A stretch of DNA of 64,000 bases from Utricularia gibba (lineage: Eukaryota; Streptophyta; Magnoliopsida; Lamiales; Lentibulariaceae): the NCBI GenBank assembly GCA_002189035.1, contig NEEC01000013.1, positions 2,852,001 to 2,916,000 of the forward strand, given 5' to 3'. How positions within the stretch are numbered: position 1 is the stretch's first letter; each line of letters opens with the position of its first letter. Under the pieces are notes generated by a model. That model ran no database searches. It saw only the letters and a program-made list of their open reading frames with translations, and was not told the origin of the DNA. This document shows, piece by piece, positions 45,442 to 57,418 of this stretch. Position numbers and translations under genes: made by a program.

Positions 45442-46900
45442 GGCTTTGTCATTTGAAGTTCAGAAACAGAGACCTTGCGGTTTCATGATCTATTCAGGTT
45501 GTAATTCGTTAATGATGTTCGGTGCATATAGGGTAGTGATTACGAAACATAGTCTCTGAATCTGGCTTATTAATGATGTTCTAGAAAATCCGTTAGATTT
45601 TTTGTACAACTTTTTATGGTTTGGAGACTTTGAATTTTATTTTCTATCATCTATCGAGAATGCAGTCTCTGGATTCCTTACTAAGCATCATCTTACTTCC
45701 TTCCTGCATTGCTCTTTTCCTAGTAAGTAGATAAGCAGCAGGAAGTTCGGTTGGTGTACTCATTTAGACTGAGTTACAGTCGAAATATAACAGGATAATA
45801 AAGGAAGCAATCGCTAAGGCACTGTGGGGCTAAATCACAAGTAATGGGCTTCTACGGTTAGGTGGGCTTTTTGATACTCTTTCTAATGAATTGAGTACAG
45901 TATTATAACGGGCTCAAAATCCCTTCTGATGGTGCTATATTGCTCCCTCCGCATGTGACAATTCGAGTGGTTTTCCATTCATGTATGATGGGCCGACTAT
46001 CATCTGTTGCTGCTTACTTAGAGCCGTCTCAAACGCACACGGCGCATTCAGTATCGGTAACCTCACAATACTCTCATCTTAAATTGAGCCTTGCAAAAAT
46101 CTAGCCCATATGTGACTTTCTAATGGGCTTTCAACGTGCAGAATAATGGGCCTTAGACTAACCATTTGCACATTTCGTGAGGTTCAATATTTTTATTTAT
46201 GACCCGTATGTTGTCCATTTTAAATTAAGCGCAGGCCCAAAGATGGCTTGTCGTTTGGGCTTATATTAGTTGGCCAAGCGCAAATAAGGCGCAAATAAGA
46301 ATCGTAGGCTTTAAAATGGGCTGATTTCAAGCATGAGCCCCTTTGAATGAAAATGCGGGCTCGATCCATGCGGCCCATGAATAATTAGTTTGCGGGGTTC
46401 TCCGTGGGCCGTTTACAATAACACAAGCCTTGCGGAGAGGACGTTTTGCTACCCTAAATGCCATCCGCTGGGCGATTCCTAAACGTCTGCCAGAAAATCG
46501 TGTCAGTTGCCCGGATTAAAGCAAGGGAGTTGGCATTGAACCGACAAATAAAATCTCCTAGGAGCACGTACTCGTCTGGAAAAGCATTTAAAACTCAAAA
46601 TCGAACACATTTAGGAAATAAACTAACATGCATTTCAGCTTCCCAAATTTTCCGACTAATTTCACCTAAATCCCATACAAGGACGGACAAATTCAAGATA
46701 AAGTTGTTTGAAAAAGAAGTCTCAATTTCTTAAGCTTTTTGATATCTCCAAATTCAATCAATTAATTCATGTATTGAAATACTATACTAGCGTTTTCAAA
46801 CTCTGAGTTGCAGTATATGGAGGTGTTTAAATATGAGCACGAAATTGCAGAGGAGAAAGTGGGGTTAATTTTTTCAGCATACTTACTAGTTCATGTATGA

Positions 46901-47128
46901 TTGGTTACTAACCTGAGACACCACACCTTTGACAGTGGTGTGAAGATCAAGCCTGTTGACCAGCAACATACATTAGAAAGCTATTTTAAAAGTTTAGGTA
47001 AGGCATCAATGCAACATAGGAATGCCAACCGCCAACAGGAATCTGAAAATGAAAACAACGACACAGAATTTAACTCTTGCCCAACATCATTAGAGAACAA
47101 TAATTATGATGGAAATCCTCGGCCCTGA
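46901..47128 (+). other. unrecognised Asn/Gln-rich open frame
   Basis: The frame reads HTFDSGVKIKPVDQQHTLE, SYFKSLGKASMQ and then an Asn/Glu-rich tail ending NPRP and a stop. The SYFK region vaguely recalls the start of TTF-type zinc-finger/hAT proteins, but I cannot confirm a family and no flanking exon is convincing. It may be a relic. Confidence 0.25.
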
Positions 47129-47749
47129 GATCCAAATCAAGAAAACAATGCGAAATGTCTTAGGACAAATCTTGGATCGAAAATAAGAACGAGGTTCGAA
47201 ATCCATGGTTTTGAAATCATGATTTTATCCAGTAAAATGCATCATAATTGTGACAATTCGGCTCCAGTTCCGATCAATAAAATGGATCAACGTGATGGTC
47301 AAGCAAACATACCTCACGAGACTTCACATCTCAAACGTCACCACGCATTGAATTTCATCGAGAGTATTGGAATCTAGGCATCGTACTACTGGTATAATAT
47401 AGATCCAGAAACTCTTATTTAAGGAACTGTGAACAAAACAGAGAAGAAAAAATCTCAATCTATGTACAACAAGTAAAGATAAAAAATTATTCTAAATATT
47501 GACGATGAAAATTTTGATTACTTCTACAACAATTGTCCATTAGGACCAAATGACTCATGAAAGCTCAGATCTGAAAGATCATAACTAATAAATGAAGGAA
47601 AACTAACATAACAATCGTAACATTTCAGGACATCGTAAAGCACCAGAGAATAAATTTGAAAACATCGATCAAATCCTCCATTCTGATATCATCATTACAT
47701 CCGATGAAGAATGCATGCATATAATGATTAGGCTACATGCATCTCTACG

Positions 47750-48090
47750 ATCATGAATATCATAATCAATAGAAAGAAAGCACAATTGTGCAAAACAAAC
47801 TTCGTCGATCCGTCCACTCATTACCGAACCCTAGATCTCACTATTCTAAAGGAGGACGAAGCCGTTACTTCTCAATTCCACTCTCACCATTGCTGGCAAT
47901 AAAACATCATATCTCTTTTGTGATCTTGCATATCATAATTAATAGAGAGAAAGCACGACGATGTCAAACAAACCTTTGTCGATCCGTCCGCTCATTACGG
48001 AGTCCTAGATCTCACGATACCAAAGCAGCACGAAACCGCTCCTTCTCGATTCCACTCGCACCATCTCTGGCGAAAGATAAACCATCAAAT
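47750..48090. repeat. 171-bp tandem duplication
   Basis: Copy 1 (about 47750-47920) and copy 2 (about 47921-48090) share a series of blocks in the same order: ATATCATAATxAATAGA, AGAAAGCAC, GTCGATCCGTCC, CTCATTAC, CTAGATCTCAC and TCxATTCCACTC. They look about 80 percent alike by eye, at a fixed offset of 171 bases. Both could encode a short leader with an ATG on the minus strand, but no gene follows. Confidence 0.7.
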
Positions 48091-48726
48091 CGCCTACACC
48101 ACCTTATTCAATCCGGAGAGGGGCTAAAGAGAAACGAATAAGGAACCCAAATTTGAAATTCCCGCTTGAGTATTTATAGAGAAATGAGGCTAAAGGAATT
48201 ACGAAGTACGAAATATCTTGGATTTTTCGCGAGCCTATGAAGATTTTAACGTATCTCGAAAGAAATTAAGGAAAATCATCATTAATTTTAATTTTATATT
48301 ATACACACGTTATTTCAGAATGTTATTATTTTTTACCCAAAAAAAACCAAAACCTGGTAACTGAATTGATTAATTGTTCAATTAACAAGTAGGGGGTATA
48401 GTGCAGTTACCTAAAGTTTGAGGGTAAATGTGCAATTATATAAAGCTGGGGGGTTGGGCAAGATAGAGTATAAAGGGTGTTCGATTTAAAGGAGAGTGTT
48501 GGGAGGTGGGTGAACCCATGCGTTCTCAAGCTACTAGTGAAATGTCCTAAAACTGAACTTCCCTCCCATTGCTTCTCTTTCCTCCTTATCTCCCTTCTAC
48601 TCCAACCCCCTTCCTTGTCTTGCTTCAAAGCTGATGGCCAGCTGATGGCCTTCTCCAACCACCCCCACGCCTTCTACAAAAACGCCCGGAACCCTCCTCC
48701 CACTCCACACGACTTCAACTCTGAAA

Positions 48727-50810
48727 ATGGGACACGGGAGCTCATCTGGGTCGCTCCGATGGCTGCTTCTTTCTCTGATCGCAGTCTGCTCAGCATCCAC
48801 TGCCAATGCAGTAGTCAAGAAGTACCAATTCAATGTCAGTGAGCCGCTACCTTGAATTGATCCTGGTCTTGACTGCTATGTGTAACTTGTAATGCTGGTC
48901 TTGGTAGATCCAAGTGGCCAACGTGAGCAGGCTGTGCCACACGAAGCCGATCGTGACGGTGAACGGGATGTTTCCGGGACCGACGGTGTACGCCGTGGAA
49001 GGGGATCGACTGCTCATCAACGTCACAAACCATGCGAACTACAACATTTCTATTCACTGGTCGTAGCTCTGCTTTGTCTTCTAAACTGAACTCAGTTCCG
49101 CGATTCTTAAGTTGGCTGCTAGTGTTGTTTCTCACCAGGCATGGGGTGAAGCAGACCCGCAACGGATGGGCCGACGGGCCGGCGTACATTACTCAGTGTC
49201 CGATCCGTACCGGCGGGAGTTTTGTCTACGATTTCAACGTCACCGGGCAGAGGGGGACGCTGTGGTGGCACGCGCATATTCTGTGGCTGAGAGCCACCGT
49301 CTACGGCGGAATCGTTATACTGCCGAAGCCGGGGACTCCATACCCTTTTCCTCAACCCTCCTTCGAGTTCATTATGATTCTAGGTTCATGTGCATTGTAT
49401 ATTTTTGTTTTGATTAATTTCTTTGTTTAAATTTTTTGTTATTGCAATTAGGGGAATGGTGGAACAGTGATGTTGAAGAGGTGGTCAGACAGGGGAATCA
49501 GCTCGGGCTGCCGCCCAACACCTCCGATGCGCACACCATTAACGGGAAGCCAGGGCCGTTGTTCCCCTGTTCAGAGAAACGTAAGTTCATGGCTTCTGGT
49601 TCGTTCTCGAAGATGATGATGGTGTTGGAGTAAATGATTTGCATTTGTGTGGGTAGACACTTACGTTATGGAAGTGGAGGCCGGAAGAACGTACCTTCTG
49701 CGGATCATCAACGCCGCCCTGAACGACCAGCTCTTCTTCTCCGTCGCCGGCCATAGTATGACCGTCGTGGAAATCGACGCCGTCTATACGAAGCTATTTT
49801 CTACGAAGGCCATCCTGATCGGCCCGGGACAGACGACCAACGTGTTGGTGAGGGCGGATCAGGCCCCCGGGAGGTATTTCGCGGCGGCGCATCCTTTCAT
49901 GGATGCTCCTCTTTCAATAGACAATCGAACGGTAACTGCCATACTGCAGTACAAAGGAGTGTCCACTGATATTATCCCGACGTTCCCGCAACTGCCGGCG
50001 ATGAACGATTCCTCTTTTGCTCTGGCGTATAATTCCAGGCTCAGAAGCTTGAATTCCCCAAGTTTTCCGGCGAACGTGCCCGCCGGAGTCGATCGTCGGC
50101 TGTTTTACACCATCGGAATGGGAATTGACCCTTGCCCTACATGCAGAAACGGGACCCGAGTGGTTGCTTCTCTGAACAACATCACTTTTTCCATGCCTGA
50201 TGTTGCGCTTCTACACGCTCACTATCACAAGATTAAAGGAGTGTTCACCACGGATTTTCCGGATAACCCCCCAAGGCATTTAACTACACAGGTGTGCCGT
50301 TGACGGCGAATCTGCAGACGGTGGTGACTGCAAGGCCTCGGCTGAGCAAGATAGCTTTTAACTCCACGGTGGAGTTGATTTTACAGGATACCAACCTCTT
50401 GTCTGTTGAGAACCACCCTTTTCATCTTCATGGGTACAATTTTTTCGTCGTCGGAACCGGAGTTGGGAACTTTGATCCCCTGAAAGACCCCAAAAAGTTT
50501 AACTTGGTTGACCCGCCGGAGAGGAACACCGTCGGAGTTCCTACTGGTGGCTGGGCCGCCATAAGATTCAGAGCTGATAACCCAGGTATCTTCAGAAAAT
50601 CACCGTTGCTTTTCAATCTTCCAATGCAGAAAGAAATCTCACGGTGACCATTACCTTTTGCACATGGATGAACTTACAGGTGTTTGGTTCATGCACTGTC
50701 ACTTGGAACTCCATACCAGCTGGGGATTGAAGACAGCATTCGTGGTGGAGGATGGACCGGGGCCTGATCACTCGGTTTTGCCTCCACCTGATGGTCTCCC
50801 TTCTTGTTGA
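48727..50810 (+). CDS. laccase (multicopper oxidase), with a one-base frameshift
   Basis: Six exons: 48727-48834, 48908-49059, 49139-49383, 49452-49580, 49657-50585, 50680-50810. Laccases oxidise monolignols and flavonoids in the apoplast and drive lignin polymerisation. A signal peptide ([20 protein letters not shown]...) precedes the first cupredoxin domain with copper motifs [18 protein letters not shown] and WWHAHI. The third domain has [11 protein letters not shown] and [12 protein letters not shown], holding the type 1 Cys and the type 2/3 His ligands. Exon 5 is 929 bases where phase needs 930; the frame shifts between DNPPR and AFNYTGVP at 50267-50276 (CCCCCCAAGG). All four copper motifs are intact, so this is either a consensus error or a recent loss. 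If whole it would be about 564 residues, normal for the family. Confidence 0.88.
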
Positions 50811-51111
50811 TTCAGTCATTTCTTTTTACTGTTTGCATGAGAACCATGACCTGCAGAATGCAGGGGTGATATGAACAAAGCTACTGAAAGATTCAGACTG
50901 AAATAATGATAATGATTTCACCAGTTTCTGGATTCTGAACAGAGACACATTGTTCCTGTGTAAGTTCTTCAATTGAAACCAGTAACGCAAAACTACTGAT
51001 GTGGGAAGTTCTTCAGGTATGAAGTAATGGAGCCAACCAACAAGTTCATTTGATGACATAAAACAGGGGAATATGGTTAGAGACCGAACAAAAAGGATTT
51101 TCTTAAGGACC
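50811..51111. other. intergenic, convergent 3' ends
   Basis: 3' flanks of the laccase and the syntaxin. I see no gene. Confidence 0.5.
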
Positions 51112-51998
51112 TCAGAATAATATAGCAATCAGGCAAACCAAAACTATAACAAGTACAGCCACTCCAATCCAACAAGCCCAAATCCTCTGCTTCTTCAATC
51201 GATTCGCACGGTCGAGCTCTTTGGTTCCTTGGTTAACATACACTCCTGCATTCACCACGTTCGTCTCAATGTCATTCATCCGCTCATCCTGATTTTCCAC
51301 GATCACCGCTATGTCGAGAAAAATCTGCTGCAACTCAACCAAACTCTTCTGTATCGCCTTCACAGCTGCATGCCTTTCTTGTTGTTCTTCCACCATTTCC
51401 ATCTTTCCCTCGAATACACCCCCACAAGCCCTCCATCTGATGCAATCTTTTCGATTGTTTCTTCACTGGGCTGCTCCCCTGTAACCGCGTAATACCTTTT
51501 TCTAAGGACTTCCTTGTGATCAGACACAACCTTCTCCCTCAAGGTCTGGAAATCATCCATAGTGACCTTCAGCTTAACTCTCAGTCCATTAGTCACAGCC
51601 GTTCTTGTACGATCAATGTAGCTTCCTTCTTTGTAATCACTACGGTTTCTTATATTCGACGTTTCCAGGGCCTCCAACCTTGTTTTGATCATCTTTCCCT
51701 TCCTAAGCACCATCACCATATCAGAATTGATCCTATCCCTCAATCCTCTAAGAATTTTGGAACTTTGCGCAGATTTTGCTGATACGTTCAGTTCTTGGAG
51801 ATCAAGAAGCAGGTATTTGAGTTCTTCCATGTCCGCTCTGATCACATCGACTTCGATGAAAAACATCGAGAGATTCTTCTGATCTGCAGAGGCGAGATCC
51901 CCCATTTCCATATACGGAGCTTGCGCTTCAATATCTTTCATCACTTGTTTCTTCAGATCCACGTAATTTAAAAACGATTTCGTCATCAAGTCGTTCAT
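51112..51998 (-). CDS. Qa-SNARE syntaxin (KNOLLE/SYP112-like), with a one-base frameshift
   Basis: The coding region is intronless; if whole it would be 295 residues. It starts MNDLMTKSFLNYVDLKKQVM, the typical start of the SYP11 group. The Habc helices follow with KILRGLRDRINSDMVMVLRK and DRTRTAVTNGLRVKLK. The Qa-SNARE helix has AIQKSLVELQQIFLDIAVIV with a central Gln, and one C-terminal span (WIGVAVLVIVLVCLIAILF). KNOLLE and SYP112 drive membrane fusion at the cell plate in cytokinesis; the sequence looks closer to SYP112 but this needs a tree. The frame breaks between ASDGGLVG and VFEGKMEMVEE at a CCCCC run (51419-51423, GGGGG on the coding strand): one more G joins the halves exactly. A longer open frame upstream of 51998 is the 5' UTR. 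Confidence 0.87.
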
Positions 51999-52957
51999 CT
52001 TCACTGTAATACAATCAAAAGTAAAATTTCTCAGAATCTCAAGAACATACTCAAATCCAGGGTTCCTACTCCCCATGAAACAAAATAATCAATGGAAGAA
52101 ATGCAAATCATACCAGGAGTAGAAGCTTCCAAATTGTTCCGGAACCTCCGTTCAGACAAAATCTCTTCAAGTCGCCAGGAAAAGGCGTATGATTGACTCT
52201 CAGATGAAGCAGAAGAGCAGGAAGAATCAGACAAAGGATCTGAAATTATGACTCACTGAATCAAAGAAGAAGGCCGCATGAATAGACAACGGACGAAGTT
52301 ACCGTTGTAGATAGCTTTAAAATATCTTGGGTCTAGCCGTTACAAACCATTTTTTATCAATTTGATTCAAAAAAATAAGCCTGCGTGGCATGGGCCCGTT
52401 TCGTTTGCGGGCCTTGAGCTTGGCTCGAGCCCACTTTTGTTCTTTATTACTTTTTAAAGATTTTTGTATTCCAACATGTGCGAATTGGGAGGGGACGGGA
52501 TGTCTGTGATGTGATGACGATGGAAAAAGAAATGGCTGGCAAAAGGATAGGATATGAAATGCTCTTTTCCACGCACTTTTTGTTCGTACCACTGTGGTTT
52601 GAACGCGAGACTTGAGCGAGAGCCACTCGAATTTCTTGAATCCTGTGCTTTGATTCTCTCTTTTTTGTTTTTTGAGTCGTTCATCAGTTTTCCGTGTGGC
52701 AGTTTTTTGGATTCAGCGGCGTATTTTAAGCTTTTAGATCGCTGGACGGGTAAATTGAGCGGTTTTGGCTACAGTTTTCCGTGGTAGATCGAAGATTTTT
52801 TTGATGTAGAGACGGTAGCTGTTTTTTTCTCAGTTTTTGTTTATTAGCTTAAGGTGGTGGTGGTTTTGAGCTTGATTTTCTTCATCTTTTTGGAACAAGA
52901 GTTTCATCAGTTTCTGTTGTCCTTTTTGGCAAAAAAGATTATTCTAGCTTTTTCTGA
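51999..52957. other. divergent promoter and leaders
   Basis: 5' UTRs and promoters of the syntaxin (-) and the PCH1-like gene (+). Short open frames here show no family resemblance. Confidence 0.45.
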
Positions 52958-55019
52958 ATGGAGTCTTCAATTAAGGGTAGAGTTTTAGTTTCTTCTTGTA
53001 CTTCTCCTTGGCAGCCAAAATTACTTGTTTACCACCCATGCACCTTCGTTGATCATTATCTATGGGTAACTGGTGAAATTGTAACAGGAAGACTAAAGAT
53101 ACTGTGGAATCTTCTGGGCCTGTTTGGATGGCTCATTGCACTAGGATAAGCGCCGCAGAGAATAATAAGGACGGAAATGCTGAGAACCGGGCTGTTACTG
53201 AGACTCTGAATGCTGCACTTGGATTAAGCTCGAACAGCGAAGAGTGCGATGGATTAGCCCCAGCCAGCGTTGTATCCAGGGGAGTAGCTCTTTGTTAAGC
53301 AGAAACAATGGGTGTGGTGTGGATAGACGTAGTGGTGGTTCCATTCAGTTTCCCCATTGGATTCCAGATAGCATAATCAAGTGTTCATCCACTAGGGGCC
53401 ATGGTGTTTCTGAGGATGCTTTATCAGTTAGTCATCCTGAGTTTTTGAAGCCTCATTCTACAGCTAAGAAAGAAAGTTCTAGTGATGCAGCATTTTCATT
53501 GAATATTAGACCTCCCACTGAGTTGATGGACGTCAAGATGAAAAGTGTTATGCCAGAAGGTAGCAGAGGGCAGGACCTGTCAGAAAATTTGGTGTCTGAA
53601 AGAGAAGCAGCTAGTTTCTCGTTGTCTGGAAGCACAGGTCTTATGAAATTCAACAAATCCTTATCACTTGGATCTCTGTTCACGGAGCATGGCCAACCAA
53701 TTTGTGCGCAAGATAGCCTCAAGAATACAATAAACTTTCATCATTCCACTTTGCTCCCAAATCAGCATGCACTTTTTGAGATGGGAACTACTACGGTGAG
53801 AACAAAGACAGTTGATTCTGTGGAAGAAATTCCCGAAGGGTACTGTAGATATTCTCAGGCAACTCATAACTTGTTTACGACAACCAAGACAGATGATGTT
53901 AGTCTATCAAAACAGAACGCTACTTTTACAAGCACGGTAATTGAATTTAGTGGACACAAGTCCAGCCGCATTCAGAGCCTCCCCACATTCGTTGCTCAAG
54001 GAAGTACAGGTCTGAAGCGCAAAGAATTGAGTGCCCATTCAAGTGAAGGAAAAAAGTGTTTGCAGCATGGTGGGCCGCCTGTAGTCTCTGAAAATAACGA
54101 GTCATTGGCCGAAGGCGTCAACCTGAACCGTGGCCTTTTGAATGACAGAAAGTTATATTCAGGTATATGCTTAAAAATCATCTCACTGAACATGGGTTTC
54201 TCTGAGCTTGCTGCAGTTTCTAATAAGATGCAATTTCATCTCAACGGTAATCTAATTATTTTTGTGCTTTCAGGCTTACGTGCAAACTCCAGTGGCTTAC
54301 GTAAGGTGGAAATCTTCTTTTCTTGTTGTTTCACTTCCATATATTTCTTTTTTATAACAGAATGTTGAACTTGACCATTGCAGGGCCTCAAACACTCCAT
54401 ACCTACACCGAAAAAAATTGAGAAGAAGTCCTCAAGAGAAATTGGCATTCCACGGAAAAAAGCTAGATCGTTGGATTTCAACAATGGGCTTCTTGTCATC
54501 CAAGCTGTTGGATGTTCTTCAGGAAATAACTGCCAGAGCTCCCCTGGAACCCGGAGTAATCCTGAATCCAATCCGCGTGAAGATTTGGAATCCGGCCCTA
54601 CTAACACATGGGTCAGGCGCCTGAAGCAGGCCTCATCAACCTCATCAAATCAATGCTCCATATCTGATAATAAAGTGTCGATGTGTTCCTGCTCCGCCCC
54701 AACACGTCATTGCACAGAACCAACCATGAATGCTGAGAGCCATAGCATGCCAGCTGAAGATGGACAAGAGCATTCCAATAACTGTAAGGAGCTGCTCCCC
54801 TCACAATCTTGGATTAAAAGACTTCAAAAGGATGGATGTGGCCCAAACAGCACTCCGGGCGAACAGCAAAGCTCGAAACAGGGGCCCGATGAGCTCCCCA
54901 AGAAGCAGTTCCCCAGCATCGCTGCGATGGCTCTGGTGGGTAGAGCCATGAACGGTATCAAATCCTACGAGGCCGAAAGGAAGGGGCCGTTAACTCTTTG
55001 GTACACAAAGCCCTCATGA
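52958..55019 (+). CDS. PCH1: PCH1/PCHL-like phytochrome B photobody protein, with two one-base frameshifts
   Basis: Three exons, 52958-54162, 54274-54305 and 54384-55019. The protein begins MESSIKGRVLVSSCTSPWQP. Diagnostic blocks are SSGPVWMAHCTRIS, ETLNAALGLSSNSEE, TVDSVEEIPEGYCRYSQATH, the paired TWVRRLK / SWIKRLQ motifs and the C-terminal KKQFPSIAAMALVGRAMNG. These match Arabidopsis PCH1 (At2g16365) and PCHL, which bind phytochrome B and hold it active in photobodies; older annotations call At2g16365 an F-box protein. I recall the family from memory, so the call is moderate. Exon 1 is 1205 bases where phase needs 1207. One base is missing near GG 53087-53088 (EIVTG to KTKDTVESS) and one at GGGG 53279-53282 (VVSRG to SSSLLSRNN). 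If restored the protein would be about 624 residues. Confidence 0.66.
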
Positions 55020-55642
55020 AGGACGGGCTCTTATCTATGTCTCACGGAGTCAATATCAGGCAGGGACAGAGCCGCCATGGGAAGCTCCTGGCCCCCATCT
55101 CCCTTAAAGACCTGGCACTAACTACTTCCTCAACGACTACTGATATGATGGGTAGAGCTGGATCTAGTGGATAGTGACTCGAAGATTCAAGAATGCATGA
55201 TGTGCATTGAGTCTGTGCTTCTCGTCTAGTCTCACTCGAGTGTGGGAGCCGGCTCCGGTAGGTAAGCTGCCAAGGTTCGGGATTCCCTTTTTATCGATGC
55301 CGGAATTGCAATGTGAGTTCGTGAGTCTAAACCATGACTCAAGGAAGAAGCCCTTTATTCTTATGCATTAATATAATATCTTGTTCTTTAATATTATTAT
55401 CATTAAAAAAAACATTCCCTACTATATGAACGCAAATATCCAAATATGCATGCAGAAAGAAACTCATTTAATGGTGTTGCGTTGGGCTGTAAGAGAAATA
55501 ACAAACAAATACCTGGAGAGTTGTCATATGCAGCTGTGTATGTCTGTCTGCATCCACTGAACAACAGAGGGGGAATCCAATTCTCTATAGTTGGTGTCTT
55601 CAGCTACGGCCTCAACCTGCATTGGCCTGGAGGAAACATCAG
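55020..55642. other. intergenic, convergent 3' ends
   Basis: 3' flanks of the PCH1-like and IQD genes. I see no gene. Confidence 0.45.
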
Positions 55643-57418
55643 TCAATTCCGACGAGCCCTTCCCGCTGATGGAGGATATGAAAGCCGTTTCTTAGCAGAA
55701 GCAGCCGATGCTGAGCGACCGTACTCGGCACCCAGAGGACTCAACTTTGCTTTCGCGGAGTGAGTGGGGGCCATGTAGCTTGGAACAGAGAGAGAGCTTC
55801 CTGGGCTTTCATCATCTCCGATATAGGATCCAGCAGAGGAGTGCCTCCTTTCGGACTGGTTACTGACACTGCATTTTGAATGATCATCTTGCTTTGTCTG
55901 TTTATTTTTTGAACTGTCACCACTCTTTGCCTTTCTGGAGAGAGATGAAGAAGCCATCTTTGTAGTTGGAGTTGCAGTGGAAGAAGGATGGTTGGTCTCG
56001 GAGTTTAACTGATGACGAGCAAAAGACCTGGAGATTTCCCTGCCCCCTGGTCCCTTTCTATAATGCTTTTCCCGGTTTCGTTTGGTTGAGAAGCCATCCA
56101 TCTTTCAAGCCAACTCCAGCCCCACTGCGGATTCGTCGGGTCTATGAACAACCAGCTGGTTTGTTTTGTAGATTTCATCCATGTTTGCTGCTCATCCAAG
56201 TCAGATATCAAACAGCAGAACCATTGTTCTGATAACCGACTTATTCATTTCTAAAGGAAGATCAATACTATGATCTATGAGGGAGAGAGGCAACAGCAGA
56301 GAACTGTTGATGAACCCTTTTCTTTTCATTTGTGCGTGTGAAGTACCTGGTGGGTGTATGAATAAGCAAGAGCTCTTTCACGCCTCATTGCAGCTTCATA
56401 TTTGTGCAGCAAATTCTCCTCAACCCTCTCCTTCGAGTGCAGACTATCGTCCCATTCCTCACCAATCTGGAAAAGAAAGACGTATGGAAACATCAGAAAC
56501 AGATTCAGGACGAAAAACAGAGATGCAACCGCCCCAGATGGTTACATTCGAATACATAGAATGGTCAGAAGGAAAAAAGAAAAAAAAAGTGTAGGTGACA
56601 AAGGACTAACTCTCAAGCTCTCAAACTCTTTCGCTTTTTTCTGCAGGAGCTGTCTCTGAAGTGCCCTGTTATCCTCCAGTACGCGAGCTCTTCGCGATTG
56701 AATCTGATACTGCACATGAGACAGAGCCTGCATGCGTTTCAATGTGCTTGAAGTCTGGCGCTTCACAATCGGCCCATCAATGAATGCCTTCAGCCTCACG
56801 AGCCCCCTTAATCCTCTGAATGGCCTCCTTGCCTGGCAGCATTCATACACAAAGATGTTTATCCATCAAAGAAAAAGGATTTGCTAGAGATAATCGAAGT
56901 CATCTTCCAGTTTCAACCACATTCTATTTTTTCAAGGCACATAATAAATGGCAAGATCATACGAGGTATCCACGGAATGCCGTTTGGATTCTGACTGCAG
57001 CGGCTTCAGACTTTGATGCGGGAGAGACTTGAGTAACTGCAACATATTGAGGCGCCGAAGAAGCTTCCTGTGCAGTGGCAGCAGCTTCAACTGCAGCAGA
57101 GAACGGATGACTCGCACGATCATTTTCCATCTCAAGCAGCTTCGCTTCTTGCAACTGTGGTACCCGTGGCAGTTCAGGAACTAGATCTGGAGTCTCTGTG
57201 ACTGATGCATTTCCGTTTCCAACCAATTTATCATTGGATTCATCCGAATTCTGGAAAAAAACGATTGAAGGAAGCCCTCGTGATATGATGGATGAGAAAA
57301 GCATCATCATCGATACAGAAGGATCACACTCACGTACCTCAGGTTTCTTACGCTTGGCCCTTCTCTGCGTAAAAGCCTTTTTAACTCTGGACAACCAACC
57401 GCCCTTTTTTCTCCCCAT
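55643..57418 (-). CDS. IQD calmodulin-binding scaffold protein, with a one-base frameshift
   Basis: Five exons: 57338-57418, 56963-57250, 56611-56832, 56347-56466, 55643-56187. The protein starts MGRKKGGWLSRVKKAFTQRR. The IQ67 core spans the exon 2/3 junction: AAAVRIQTAFRGYL/ARRPFRGLRGLVRLKA (IQ motif split by the family's conserved phase-0 intron), then ALSHVQYQIQSRRARV. The later hallmark WGWSWLERWMA and the basic ending SAKKRLSYPPS are present. IQD proteins bind calmodulin and attach to microtubules or the plasma membrane to shape cells. Exon 5 is 545 bases where phase needs 546: the frame shifts between ERDQG and GREISRSFARHQ at CCCCC 56043-56047. If whole the protein would be 418 residues. 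The exon 5 acceptor could also be three bases upstream (NAGNAG). Confidence 0.88.

Larger units (their letters stand above)
44477..48726. other. gene-poor AT-rich stretch
   Basis: I find no supported gene in this 4.2-kb stretch. It contains four imperfect copies of GATGCAATCTGTGCAATTT (45271-45441), many GGGCC/GGCCC motifs in 45840-46400, an open frame at 46901-47128 that is rich in Asn and Gln, and a 171-bp tandem duplication at 47750-48090. The last part is the promoter side of the laccase gene. Confidence 0.5.

Noticed and set aside
53040-53092. A 22-base intron in the PCH1-like gene between TATG/GTAACT and AACAG/G
   Set aside because: Far too short for a plant intron; a one-base deficit gives the same joined protein and matches the other deficits in this region.
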